Of a stretch of 64,000 nt of DNA, positions 21,254 through 29,732 are shown piece by piece. The position numbers and the translations under genes are program-made. A model generated the notes under the pieces. It had not been told where the DNA came from. It made no database searches and saw only the letters and a list, made by a program, of their open reading frames with translations. Source of the DNA: Acidithrix ferrooxidans (GTDB lineage: Bacteria; Actinomycetota; Acidimicrobiia; Acidimicrobiales; Acidimicrobiaceae); NCBI RefSeq assembly GCF_000949295.1, contig NZ_JXYS01000004.1, positions 1 through 64,000 of the forward strand. Reading direction: 5' to 3'. Positions within the stretch are counted from its first letter, which is position 1. Each line of letters begins with the position of its first letter.

Positions 21254-21292
21254 TGTTTCGGGATCAATTCGACATTGTTACTTCTCTGTTAC
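21254..21292 (-). promoter_or_regulatory. GlnR-like half-sites upstream of amt
   Basis: On the minus strand GTAAC-n6-GTAAC lies at 21292-21277, matching the spacing of the actinobacterial GlnR consensus (GTnAC-n6-GAAAC). A further GAAAC occurs at 21258-21254, about two helical turns away. It lies between amt and the divergent small gene at 21401. Nitrogen-responsive control by a GlnR-type activator is an inference; no GlnR gene is in this window. Confidence 0.5.
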
Positions 21293-21400
21293 GGCGTTGC
21301 ACAATAGTTGGTGATTAAAACCCCTTCTCGCACTTTGGCCAACAATGCCTCAAGTTAATAGGTTTGCACACCGAAGTGTAGATAAAGCGAGGAGGTGAGT

Positions 21401-21607
21401 ATGACATCACTTGAACTTGAATCAAAGATCTTCAGAATGGGCTCAGCGCTTGGCTGTGTTACCCTGGAAGGAGGCGAAACTCTTGCACCCTGCGAGCTAG
21501 TTTCTGTAAGTGCTGGAAAGCATGGAACACTTTGGGTATCCAATCTGGGCGAAGACATCTTCGTCGAAGTTGCCAAGGTAAGATCCATATCGCCAATTGC
21601 GATATAA
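21401..21607 (+). CDS. Small conserved-looking protein of unknown function
   Basis: A 68-residue protein with no recognised domain. The start ATG 21401 has a strong ribosome binding site (GGAGG at 21391-21395), which is the main reason to believe it. The composition is normal for a soluble protein, with alternating short hydrophobic stretches ('GCVTLEGGETLAPCELVSVS', 'GTLWVSNLGEDIFVEVAKV') suggesting a small beta-rich fold. It is divergent from amt and shares its upstream region. An IS1595-type end starts 10 bases after the stop, so the original downstream context has been lost. Confidence 0.55.
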   Translation: MTSLELESKIFRMGSALGCVTLEGGETLAPCELVSVSAGKHGTLWVSNLGEDIFVEVAKVRSISPIAI

Positions 21608-21617
21608 CAAAAGGCTT

Positions 21618-22229
21618 CATACTTATCAAGTTTCGTAAGCAAGAGCCATTTTGGAGTCAGATTCGCGAAGTAGCGGATGGGGAGACGCAAACACACATGT
21701 ATTGAGAAGTCGCTCTACCAAGGACATTTCAAAGCATACTTATCAAGTTTCGTAAGCAAGAGCCATTTTGGAATCAGATTCGCGGAGTAGCGGATGTGGA
21801 GACGCAAACACACATGTATTGAGAAGTCGCTCTACCAAGGACATTTCAAAGTGCCTTCGGTTGAATCGGTATGCGAATTCCTCGAGGTAAAGTTGCTTAT
21901 GTTCCTCACGTCCGTGGTATGTTCCGTCGATAAATTTCTTGGAGTTTTCAATTTAGGATCTTGAGCCATTTGAATGTTACATGTGCTTGTTCGTCTTTGG
22001 ATAGAGTGAACCCGTGCGCTAGTCCAAGGTCTTTCAGCACATACCCCGTAACTTGGGTTACCATCACTTATCAGCTTGGTGTCGGAATCTAAACGTCTCA
22101 CAAAAACATCTTTGGGTGATTTAGCAGTGGTATCTTTGATTACTTCCATGAAGCAATGAGTAGGAGCACTATTGCTAATCGATACTCCAATTAGGACATT
22201 GGTTTGTTTTGTTCCCTTTCCTCTTTAGC
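21618..22229. mobile_element. Truncated IS1595-type element with nested second left end
   Basis: Two left ends of the same element follow each other: one from 21618 and another from 21735, both starting CATACTTATCAAGTTTCG. The first runs only about 117 bases; the second continues to about 22229, where similarity to the full-length copies at 58585 and 62554 stops. The second end begins exactly after 'ggacatttcaaag', so either one copy inserted into another or the end was duplicated. The right end is missing. The minus-strand coding potential is the C-terminal part of the broken transposase described for the full copies. Confidence 0.85.
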
Positions 22230-22295
22230 CCTAGCCCTCAGAGTCCTTGCCGGAAAATCTACTACAGTCATATATAGGGCGAGGATAGAGGAGTC

Positions 22296-22733
22296 ATGAA
22301 AAAGGTATACCCAAGAGAACAAAAGGAACGAGTGCTGAGGAAGCTCTTAGAGCTAGGCGATGGTGGAAATGCTCCAGAGGGTGCTATTACCGAGCTTTCT
22401 AATGCTGAAGGAATTCCACTCAATACGCTCTACACCTGGAACGCGTCACTGAAACGAACTGGTGCCGTTGGCAAGTTCTCAGTATCTGGGAATCCGTCGC
22501 TTACGCTCTCGTCGAAAGCAAAGTACGAGATTGTTTTTAGAACTGAATCCATGACCGAACTCGAACTCGGTACCTACCTGCGAGAACTTGGGATTCTATT
22601 CGAGGATCTCGATAGCTGGAAGGTGGCCGATCAAGAAGCCAATGACCGCTCTAGTATCGCCGCAATGCATAATCAATCAGGCAAAATGAGACACGATGTC
22701 GATTCAGACAAGATATCCAAAGTCACTATTTAG
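22296..22733 (+). pseudogene. IS3-type transposase OrfA remnant
   Basis: A 145-codon frame whose N-terminus 'REQKERVLRKLLELGDGGN' and 'GIPLNTLYTWNASLKRTGAV' form a helix-turn-helix of transposase OrfA type. A second segment, 'LSSKAKYEIVFRTESMTELE' followed by 'YLRELGILFEDLDSWK', matches the second motif of the same transposase subgroup. It ends shortly after, and no OrfB (catalytic DDE) follows, so it is an isolated remnant. The ATG is preceded by GAGGAG. It begins just after the truncated IS1595-type element. Confidence 0.55.
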
Positions 22734-22840
22734 CAAATTCTCAATACTTTCACATCTTCAAGATAAAAGATGAAAGAGTTAGAAGTTAGCTGCCCGTCAA
22801 AGTTAAGACGTTAGGACGGTCTAAGCGAAAAGAGGAATAA

Positions 22841-23146
22841 ATGCCTTGGGATAATGGTATGTACGGAGGCGGACCGAACATTGCTGGTGTATTCGGGGTC
22901 TTTGTAGTTTTATTTGCGCTGCTTGGCTGCGCGGCTTATCTCCTTTTGCGCAACTTCTCTTTAAGCTATCAATCGCAGGTTAACACAAGCCCCCCATTCG
23001 ACCCAGAAGACCCCAAGGTTATCCTCGATAAACGATTTGCAAGTGGAGCAATGACCGAGGAGGAGTACCGACGAGCCGCAGAAGTTTTAGGCTATCAAAT
23101 TCCGCGCCGATACAATTCACAAGGCACCATCGACACAGCTAGCTGA
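22841..23146 (+). CDS. Small membrane protein with SHOCT domain
   Basis: A 101-residue protein with one transmembrane helix (about residues 15-38, 'GVFGVFVVLFALLGCAAYLL') and a C-terminal SHOCT motif (about 60-83, 'ILDKRFASGAMTEEEYRRAA'). SHOCT motifs are short oligomerisation segments at the ends of many bacterial membrane proteins; the role of this protein is unknown. The ATG has GAGGA a few bases upstream. A strong intrinsic terminator follows at 23208-23249, so it is a single-gene unit. Confidence 0.75.
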   Translation: MPWDNGMYGGGPNIAGVFGVFVVLFALLGCAAYLLLRNFSLSYQSQVNTSPPFDPEDPKVILDKRFASGAMTEEEYRRAAEVLGYQIPRRYNSQGTIDTAS

Positions 23147-23207
23147 AGTCGGTCCACCTCTAAAATCTCCCCAAAAAAGTCCCCAACCCCAGAAAACACC
23201 CCAAAAA

Positions 23208-23249
23208 AACAAGCCGATCGCTTTACCCCTGTGATCGGCTTGTTTTTTT
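23208..23249 (+). terminator. Intrinsic terminator after the SHOCT gene
   Basis: Perfect 12-base arms AACAAGCCGATC and GATCGGCTTGTT followed by a T-run. The A-run on the other side means it could also stop transcription of the convergent FAH-family gene. Confidence 0.9.
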
Positions 23250-23283
23250 AATTGTTCCATGAAATGGCGAAAACCAGTGGTGG

Positions 23284-24123
23284 CTATTGAACTATCGTGT
23301 TGGAGAGGCGGCCCAAACCTTCAATTTCAACGCTGACCACGTCCCCGTCTGATAGGAATGCCGGAGGATTTTTACCGGCCCCAACGCCATCGGGTGTGCC
23401 AGTAAAAATTAGATCACCAGGTCTTAGTGTTACAAATCGTGATATGTAACTGACGATCTCCTCCACGCCAAAGATCAAATTCGAAGTTCTAGAGTCTTGA
23501 GCCACCTCACCGTTAATAAAACTCCTAATCGAAAGGTCCTTACCAAAATCAACGTCCTTAGCAGGCGTTAGATAGGGTCCCACTGGCGTCGCGCTCTCAA
23601 AGATTTTGCCCTGGAGAAACTGTGAAGATCGCCTTTGAAAGTCCCTTATAGAGGTATCGTTTCCAACACAAAAGCCAGCGACATATTCAAAGGAGCGAGA
23701 TGGGTCTATGTCCTTGGCACTTTTCCCAATTACAATTACCATCTCAGCTTCGTAATCGATCGATGTCGTAATCGCAGGAATAGCGATATCCGAATAAGCT
23801 CCAGTCAAAGAGTCGGAGTATTTCGCAAAGAGGGTTGGATACTTAGGAAGCTCATGGCCCATCTCTTGAACGTGCGCAGAGTAGTTGAGGCCAAGGCAGA
23901 TGACCTTTGTCGGATCCAAGACCAATGGAGCCAAAGCAGACGGGTCAAGTCCCTCGTTAAGTTGGCCCTGACGGGCTCTTGAAATCACCTCATCGATCTC
24001 AACTTCTGACCTTAGGATTGCACCTACATCGTCAAAATCGCAAAAATAAAATGAATCATCCTCACGAACGGCGATGGCTCGCGTTCCGTCTTGCACCCAT
24101 ATGGTCGCTAATCTTTCCATCAT
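23284..24123 (-). CDS. Fumarylacetoacetate hydrolase family protein
   Basis: A 279-residue member of the FAH superfamily, which includes fumarylpyruvate and acylpyruvate hydrolases, 2-hydroxyhepta-2,4-diene-1,7-dioate isomerase and related enzymes of aromatic or keto-acid breakdown. The core is recognised by 'KVICLGLNYSAHVQEMG' (about residue 70), the metal-binding acidic stretch 'DYEAEMVIVIGKSAKDID' (about 125) and the C-terminal 'PGDLIFTGTPDGVGAGKNPP'. The substrate cannot be assigned. The start is placed at ATG 24123, preceded by AGGA; a frame extends to 24189 but without a ribosome binding site. Convergent with the SHOCT gene. Confidence 0.82.
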   Translation of the reverse strand: MMERLATIWVQDGTRAIAVREDDSFYFCDFDDVGAILRSEVEIDEVISRARQGQLNEGLDPSALAPLVLDPTKVICLGLNYSAHVQEMGHELPKYPTLFAKYSDSLTGAYSDIAIPAITTSIDYEAEMVIVIGKSAKDIDPSRSFEYVAGFCVGNDTSIRDFQRRSSQFLQGKIFESATPVGPYLTPAKDVDFGKDLSIRSFINGEVAQDSRTSNLIFGVEEIVSYISRFVTLRPGDLIFTGTPDGVGAGKNPPAFLSDGDVVSVEIEGLGRLSNTIVQ

Positions 24124-24791
24124 TATCATCCTAAATAAGTTAATTGCCAACCTCGATGAATGAAAATCTAGTAGAAAACGACCACCCAAATGCTCGAAAT
24201 GGCCAATTGAAGATCCAGGGCGCAGATGTCATCGAAAATGAGCGACATTATCCTTGACAACACCTTTGAGCCTCTGACTAGATCGACAGCTATAATCGAT
24301 CCCTATCGTCGATACTCGATCACCAAATATCAATCTATAGCCACACGCCTAAAACCCTCGCAACTCAGATGGGCCTCACAAATAACTGAGGCTTTGGATC
24401 GGTCACCCCATCTAATCCAGGTAACAAAGCAGCCTTAGAAAGAATATAAAGAGCCGGTCTTGTGCAAAGGAGATCGCCAAGGATAAAAAGACCGACGGAG
24501 AGATATCTCAGATGCAGCCTCTAGTGGTCATTGGTCTCCGAATTTACAGTGAACACAGGGCCTCAGATATTCCTCATCCATACCAGCGGAAAAGGCCGAT
24601 TCGAAAGCCATAGCCATCAATCGGTGAAAAGGCTAAGCCCTAAAAAGTTCACCTACACTCATCAAAGAGCCCCAAAAAAAATCTCGGCAAACTTGAATAG
24701 ATAATCAAATCACAAAAACGTTTACAAATCACACTCAATTACAAAACAATTTAATAATAACTACATTGCATCATGGACTAATAAAGCCTCA
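24124..24791. other. Intergenic, no supported gene
   Basis: About 670 bases. A 70-codon plus-strand ORF (24226-24438) has no ribosome binding site or recognisable motif. The last 100 bases before 24792 are strongly AT-rich and probably hold the promoter of the DUF1800 gene. Confidence 0.45.
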
Positions 24792-26090
24792 TTGAGTCAA
24801 GGATTGCAAAAATTGACAGCGACGCAAAGCTCTTACGAACAACTCTTTAGAAGGCTCGGCTTCGGTGCCAGTCAATCCGAGATCTCATCGGCGATGTCAA
24901 TTGGCTACCAAGCAACTGTAAATAAAACTGTACAAACAGCACTGAACTCACCCTCAAACTTTTTTGCGCCACAGCCAGGACCGCTGACTTCATTCGAAGA
25001 ACTCCACGCCACGCTGCGTTCCCGCAATTTCACGAACATCAAAGCGCTCACGAAAAAGATTCACGGCGAGGAGTTGCCTGCCGCAATAAGCTGGTGGTTG
25101 AATCAGATGGCCAAATCTCAAACTCCATTGGTCGAAAAGATGACACTGATATGGCACGGCCACTTTGCGACCGCAATCAATAAAGTCGGCTTGACATCTT
25201 TGATGCTCAACCAGAACAACACCCTTAGGCAAAATGGGCTCGGTTCAATGGAAAAACTAGCCACCAGCGTCGCGCAAGTCCCGGCAATGATGATTTGGCT
25301 CGACACCTATCTCAGCAAAGCAACTCATCCAAATGAAAACTTTGGGCGCGAGCTAATGGAGAGATTTCTAATAGGAGTTGGAAACTACTCACAGAACGAC
25401 GTAGTCGCCGCCTCTCGTGCATTTACCGGATGGGGCTTCAACCCAACCACATTGGCATTCGTTTTGAATAACAAACAACACGACAACGGCAGCAAGACCT
25501 TCCTTGGGAACACCGGAAACCTCAACGGAACGGACATAATCTCGATCATTCTGTCAAAACCTCAGGCTGCCCAATTCCTAGCCTCGCGCCTCTTTAGCTT
25601 TCTGGCATATCCAATCAAACCACGTGACCCAATAGCAATAAGGTTGGCTTCGACTTTCAATCCCTCAACTGGATCAATTGCACCTCTGGTGGCTTCGATC
25701 GCTACGTCCCCCGAATTCATAAGCCCCCAAGCTGCAAGTGGACTTGCAAAGCAACCGTCGGAATACCTAGGCGGAATTATGAGGGCGCTAAAAGTCAACA
25801 TCTCAACTGCGCACTCCAACATTTTAATGGAGATTCTAAACCTTTTGGGTCAAGTACCATTTAATCCTCCAAACGTTGGGGGGTGGCCCCAAAACGCCTA
25901 TTGGCTCTCAACCGTTACCGCCTCCACGCGAGCCAAGGTAGCAAATATGATGGTCACTGCCGGCGACATCTCCCCCGTCTCTGACCTAAAACCCTCAGAG
26001 AGGGTAGATGGTACCTGTTCATTTCTTGGGATCTCAGATGCCTCACAATCTACAAAACAAGCCCTTGCGGCCTTAGTAAAAAAACCATAA
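24792..26090 (+). CDS. DUF1800 domain protein
   Basis: A 432-residue protein of the DUF1800 family, recognisable from 'FRRLGFGASQSEI' at the N-terminus, 'WWLNQMAKSQTPLVEKMTLI' with 'WHGHFATA' (about residues 98-125), 'ENFGRELMERFLIGVGNYSQ' (about 180) and 'VASRAFTGW'-type sequence. The family has no firmly established biochemical activity and is nearly always encoded next to a DUF1501 protein, as here. The start is TTG 24792; no clear signal peptide is visible, so export may depend on its partner or on an unrecognised start. It is separated from the DUF1501 gene by 80 bases and is probably cotranscribed. Confidence 0.8.
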   Translation: MSQGLQKLTATQSSYEQLFRRLGFGASQSEISSAMSIGYQATVNKTVQTALNSPSNFFAPQPGPLTSFEELHATLRSRNFTNIKALTKKIHGEELPAAISWWLNQMAKSQTPLVEKMTLIWHGHFATAINKVGLTSLMLNQNNTLRQNGLGSMEKLATSVAQVPAMMIWLDTYLSKATHPNENFGRELMERFLIGVGNYSQNDVVAASRAFTGWGFNPTTLAFVLNNKQHDNGSKTFLGNTGNLNGTDIISIILSKPQAAQFLASRLFSFLAYPIKPRDPIAIRLASTFNPSTGSIAPLVASIATSPEFISPQAASGLAKQPSEYLGGIMRALKVNISTAHSNILMEILNLLGQVPFNPPNVGGWPQNAYWLSTVTASTRAKVANMMVTAGDISPVSDLKPSERVDGTCSFLGISDASQSTKQALAALVKKP

Positions 26091-26170
26091 GCTCTGGTGG
26101 CAATGGCACTTTGCTCCCCAGAATACACATCCAGCTGAACCGCTTGCAATACCGAGCAAAAGGAAGCAAA

Positions 26171-27406
26171 ATGTCAACTTCAGGAGAACAGATCCACCTC
26201 TCTAGGCGAAAACTCATAGCTATCACCGGAACTGTTGGCGCTGGAGCTATCGTAGCGGGTGGCATTTACAGCCAGAATCAGCCTCACCCATTAAATGTTG
26301 TCATCAAGAGCCCAGCAAGCTCCGACAGAGTTCTTGTCATTGCAACACTGTATGGTGGAAATGATGCAATAAACACAGTAATTCCTTTTGAAGACCCAAC
26401 CTATCAAAGCTCCCGAGGACCTCTAGCTCTCACAACCAGCGAAGTTAGTCCACTTGGCGCACAGGGCCTTTACCTCAACGGTGCGATGGTCAACACCCTT
26501 TCATTATGGAAAGAAAAAAAGGTGGCCATTATCCCAGGGGTTGGATACCCAAATCCAAATCTTTCACACTTTGTCTCAATGGATATTTGGCAATCTGGCT
26601 CCACCGACAACAATACATCAACGGGCTGGATTGGACGATATCTCGATGAGATCACAAACACTGACCCAATGACGGCCCTCTCAGTCGGATCATCGGTACC
26701 CCCACTTTGTGTGGGCGCCACGACACAAGCTAGCGCTGTAGCCTCACCCCTTGCGAGCCCAGATCCATTTGCCAGCTACGGTTCGGCCTATCTGGATATG
26801 GTAACGTCCAAGGAGCTCAACGGTGTGGGTCAATTGAGCGCTCAGGCTTCAAGCACTCTATTGAAATTGAACAGGGACATCTTGGCCCTAGGGGAAATCT
26901 CACAGAACCCAGGAACTAAAGTAAGCCCTACAACGATATCCGGTCAACTTGCAACAGTTGCTGACCTTTTAAATTCAGGTACTCCGACCAAGATCTTCAC
27001 CGTTTCACAATCCGGGTTCGACACTCATGCCAATGAAAAAGGCACTCAATTTGAAGATTTGAAGATTTTTGATAGCGCGATCTCTGGCTTTCTCTCGACC
27101 CTTCACCCCAAAATCGCAGACAACGTCGTGGTGGTCGCTTACTCGGAATTCGGAAGACGAGTTCAGGTCAATGCGAGCGGTGGCACCGACCATGGTACCG
27201 CCGGAGTCGTCTTTGTCTACGGGAATAGCGTCAAGGGCGGGCTGGCCGGAGAATACCCATCTCTTACCAATCTATCGGACGGAAATCTAAAGATTACAGT
27301 AGATTACCGTTCAATTTACGCGACCTTACTCGAAAACGTCCTTTCGCACGACTCAAAGACGATTCTAAATGGCAACTACCCAAAACTAAATATAATCAAA
27401 ACCTAG
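26171..27406 (+). CDS. DUF1501 protein with Tat-type signal
   Basis: A 411-residue DUF1501-family protein (related to the sulfatase/alkaline phosphatase fold). ATG 26171 is chosen over 26111 because AGGA lies just upstream and because it places a twin-arginine signal near the start: 'LSRRKLIAITGTVGAGAIV'. Further family marks are 'VLVIATLYGGNDAINTVIP' (about residue 55) and 'VVVVAYSEFGRRVQVN' followed by 'DHGTAGVVFVYG' near the C-terminus. It forms a pair with the DUF1800 gene just upstream. The pair is probably exported folded; its substrate is unknown. Confidence 0.82.
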   Translation: MSTSGEQIHLSRRKLIAITGTVGAGAIVAGGIYSQNQPHPLNVVIKSPASSDRVLVIATLYGGNDAINTVIPFEDPTYQSSRGPLALTTSEVSPLGAQGLYLNGAMVNTLSLWKEKKVAIIPGVGYPNPNLSHFVSMDIWQSGSTDNNTSTGWIGRYLDEITNTDPMTALSVGSSVPPLCVGATTQASAVASPLASPDPFASYGSAYLDMVTSKELNGVGQLSAQASSTLLKLNRDILALGEISQNPGTKVSPTTISGQLATVADLLNSGTPTKIFTVSQSGFDTHANEKGTQFEDLKIFDSAISGFLSTLHPKIADNVVVVAYSEFGRRVQVNASGGTDHGTAGVVFVYGNSVKGGLAGEYPSLTNLSDGNLKITVDYRSIYATLLENVLSHDSKTILNGNYPKLNIIKT

Positions 27407-27590
27407 AACTTCATCGAAGGCGCACACGGATCGAAACGTGCAACCTAACGGTGGTCCAAGAACTCAGTATCACTACGCCGAAGTATTGCTTTCCGTCTCC
27501 AGACAAACAGATGGTATTAGGAGCAATTTTGCCCTATTCTTGGGGAAGAGATGCTAGAACCAATTAAAAAATAGCCACGAGGAGCTCACA

Positions 27591-28217
27591 TTGTCACAGC
27601 CTAAAATCAACCAGATCAATTTCTTCTTTGATCCAATATGTCCTTGGACCTTTGTTGCTTCCCAATGGATTCGCAATGTCGCCAACACGAAAGGAATACC
27701 GTTAGTCTTTAGACCCTTTTCGCTGCAAATAAAAAACAGCGACAAGACTCCAACGGAGCCATTTATCTCATACTTTAGGGCATCTCAGCCAACCCTAAGA
27801 ATGGCAGCAAATCTTAGAAAGACAGATCCCGAGCATAACTTGCCCATCTCAGAACTCTATTGGGAATTTGCAAAAGAATTTCACTTGAACAATAATAAAT
27901 TCGAGATCAACCCAGTTGAAATTGCCCTTAAAATCGGCCTCGATGAAGCAACCATTAAAGCTAAGGACGATGAAAGCCTCGATAGCTTTCTAAAGAAGGA
28001 GATGGACTATGCACTCAGCTTCACTGGTAACGATGTTGGCGTTCCGATAATTGTACTCGAAAACGAAACCTCTCAACGTGGATTCTTCGGGCCAATTCTT
28101 GGCCGAGTGCCAAATGAACAAGAGGGTATTGACCTATGGAATAGCTTAATCCACGTAGCGGAAATGGACTTCTTCTACGAAGCTAAACGAATTCGAGGCT
28201 CCGTAGTTGTTTCATGA
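27591..28217 (+). CDS. DsbA-family thioredoxin-fold oxidoreductase
   Basis: A 208-residue DsbA/FrnE-type protein with the motif 'FFFDPICPWTFVASQWI' near the N-terminus. It has a single active-site cysteine (CPWT) rather than CxxC. This resembles the mycothiol-dependent nitroreductase group of actinobacteria and glutathione-S-transferase kappa-like enzymes. The downstream 'GVPIIVLENE' is the cis-Pro element of the thioredoxin fold. The start is TTG 27591 with GAGGAG about 6 bases upstream. There is no signal peptide, so it is probably cytosolic. Transcription likely ends at the hairpins at 28255-28346. Confidence 0.75.
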   Translation: MSQPKINQINFFFDPICPWTFVASQWIRNVANTKGIPLVFRPFSLQIKNSDKTPTEPFISYFRASQPTLRMAANLRKTDPEHNLPISELYWEFAKEFHLNNNKFEINPVEIALKIGLDEATIKAKDDESLDSFLKKEMDYALSFTGNDVGVPIIVLENETSQRGFFGPILGRVPNEQEGIDLWNSLIHVAEMDFFYEAKRIRGSVVVS

Positions 28218-28254
28218 AAGCATTTCAACCGTGACTGAAACTTTTTATTCGTAT

Positions 28255-28279
28255 GAAAATAGCTTACACAGCTATTTTC
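28255..28279 (+). terminator. Hairpin after the DsbA-family gene
   Basis: Perfect 10-base arms GAAAATAGCT and AGCTATTTTC with a 5-base loop, about 40 bases after the stop codon. No T-run follows directly, so it may be an RNA-stabilising hairpin rather than a terminator. Confidence 0.5.
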
Positions 28280-28305
28280 AGTAGATCGACAAAAACAGAT
28301 CGATG

Positions 28306-28346
28306 GCGCAAATTGCTTGTAAACTTGCAAGTAATTTGCGCTTTTT
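28306..28346 (+). terminator. Intrinsic terminator
   Basis: Arms GCGCAAATTgCTTG and CAAGtAATTTGCGC followed by TTTTT, a typical rho-independent terminator ending the DsbA-family transcript. Confidence 0.85.
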
Positions 28347-28661
28347 CTAATTCAATTCTTAAAAGCCCATCCTAATAAATAAATCACTGACAGCCGTAAA
28401 TAATTTAAAAATTGCCCTCAAGTATCCTGGAAAATAACCCAATTAAAGAATCAAGACGCAATCAATAGATATTCGACTAAAAAAGATCGATAAAAAGTCA
28501 ATCACTGACAAGCAGGCTTTCACAAAGCCAAACTTGTCAATTAGGGCCTTCGGGTACTTTGAAATATCTGATCCGTGGCTACATTTATAGATTGTGTCGA
28601 GATAGATCCCAGAAATAAACCTTTAGGGAGTCTATAGCCAGAAACCTTTGACTGAATGATT
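28347..28661. other. Intergenic with terminator-like hairpin downstream of rsfS
   Basis: AT-rich. On the minus strand an imperfect long hairpin (28506-28539; TGACAAG/CTTGTCA with inner GGCTTT/AAAGCC) lies about 120 bases past the rsfS stop, with a T-run about 10 bases further, so it may terminate the rsfS-nadD transcript. Confidence 0.5.
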
Positions 28662-29036
28662 TTAGGAGACGACTTGAATCCTCTTAGCATCCATCCACAG
28701 TCGCTCGAGTGAATAAAAGTCTCTTGTCTCGGGCATGAATATATGTACAACAAAATCACTGTAATCCATCAAGACCCAAGAAGTATCGTTAAGTCCCTCA
28801 ATGGATCGAGGAGCTATGCCAAATTCAACCTTGATCTTGGCCTCGACTTCTTCTGCTAGAGACCGAACCTGACGCGAATTGTTACCAGAGGCGATTACGA
28901 AGTAGTCACAAACCGTACTAAGCTCAGATATATCTAATATCGTGAGCTCCTCACCTTTTTTGTCAGACAGTGCTTCGCCTGCCACTAAGGCGGCTCTTAG
29001 TCCGTCAAAGTCCAATTTTTTCTGATCTTCCAGCAA
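28662..29036 (-). CDS. rsfS: Ribosome silencing factor RsfS
   Basis: A 124-residue RsfS/YbeB/Iojap protein, which binds ribosomal protein L14 and blocks subunit joining when nutrients are scarce. The core 'LTILDISELSTVCDYFVIAS' plus 'GLNDTSWVLMDYSDFVVHIF' is intact. The start is TTG 29036 with GGAGG about 4 bases upstream. It lies about 80 bases downstream of nadD, the usual neighbour, and probably belongs to the same transcript as nadD and the LLM oxidoreductase gene. Confidence 0.92.
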   Translation of the reverse strand: MLEDQKKLDFDGLRAALVAGEALSDKKGEELTILDISELSTVCDYFVIASGNNSRQVRSLAEEVEAKIKVEFGIAPRSIEGLNDTSWVLMDYSDFVVHIFMPETRDFYSLERLWMDAKRIQVVS

Positions 29037-29114
29037 GAATCCTCCGAAGTATACCTAATAATCTATTCTAGCATCACCCATGCAAACCGATTCAAGATAC
29101 TGCGCGACAATATC

Positions 29115-29732
29115 TCAGCTATTTCGATAGATCCCTGACCGAGCTATGTAATCTATGGTCTCCCTAGACAAAAGAAAATCTAGCGGACGCCCATCTCTAA
29201 CTCGAGCCCTGATGTCGGTCGAAGAGACGTCAAGTGCTGGAATTTCCACAAAGTCAGTACGCCAATAACGTTTAATAGAAGCGTCGATCCGAGTTCCCGG
29301 TCTATTCACAATTATCAATGAGACCATCTCCGATAGCGTCTCAGATCGTTCCCATGTATCCAAACCTCCAGCGGCATCGGCTCCTACCACCAAAAAAAGT
29401 TCAGAATTTGGATATTGTCGAGCGACCTCACGCACCGTGTCGATGGTATAGGACTGCCCGCCACGTCTTATCTCCATGTCGCTTGCTTCAAGGCCCTCGA
29501 CCCCTGCAATAGCAGCCTTGACTATCTCGTATCTAGTCGTAGCTTCAGTGAGCGCTCGGGTTCCTTCTTTCTGCCACGGAACATTTGCCACCACCATGAG
29601 AACTTTATCCAATCGAGCCTGCGCTTTGGCATTCACCGCAGCGACAAGATGTCCAACATGGATTGGATCAAAGGTCCCACCAAAAATTCCTATTCGGGTG
29701 AGATTTTTATCTATGTGCAAATCTCTATTCAC
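29115..29732 (-). CDS. nadD: Nicotinate-nucleotide adenylyltransferase
   Basis: Joins nicotinate mononucleotide with ATP to give deamido-NAD in NAD synthesis. The nucleotidyltransferase signature 'GIFGGTFDPIHVGHLVAA' with the HxGH motif is near the N-terminus, and 'VEIPALDVSSTDIRARVRDG' near the C-terminus holds the ISSTxIR-type motif. The start is uncertain: GTG 29732 overlaps the upstream stop and gives 205 residues; a TTG at 29759 would add nine residues with no family support. It is coupled to the LLM oxidoreductase gene by overlap and followed by rsfS. Confidence 0.92.
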   Translation of the reverse strand: MNRDLHIDKNLTRIGIFGGTFDPIHVGHLVAAVNAKAQARLDKVLMVVANVPWQKEGTRALTEATTRYEIVKAAIAGVEGLEASDMEIRRGGQSYTIDTVREVARQYPNSELFLVVGADAAGGLDTWERSETLSEMVSLIIVNRPGTRIDASIKRYWRTDFVEIPALDVSSTDIRARVRDGRPLDFLLSRETIDYIARSGIYRNS

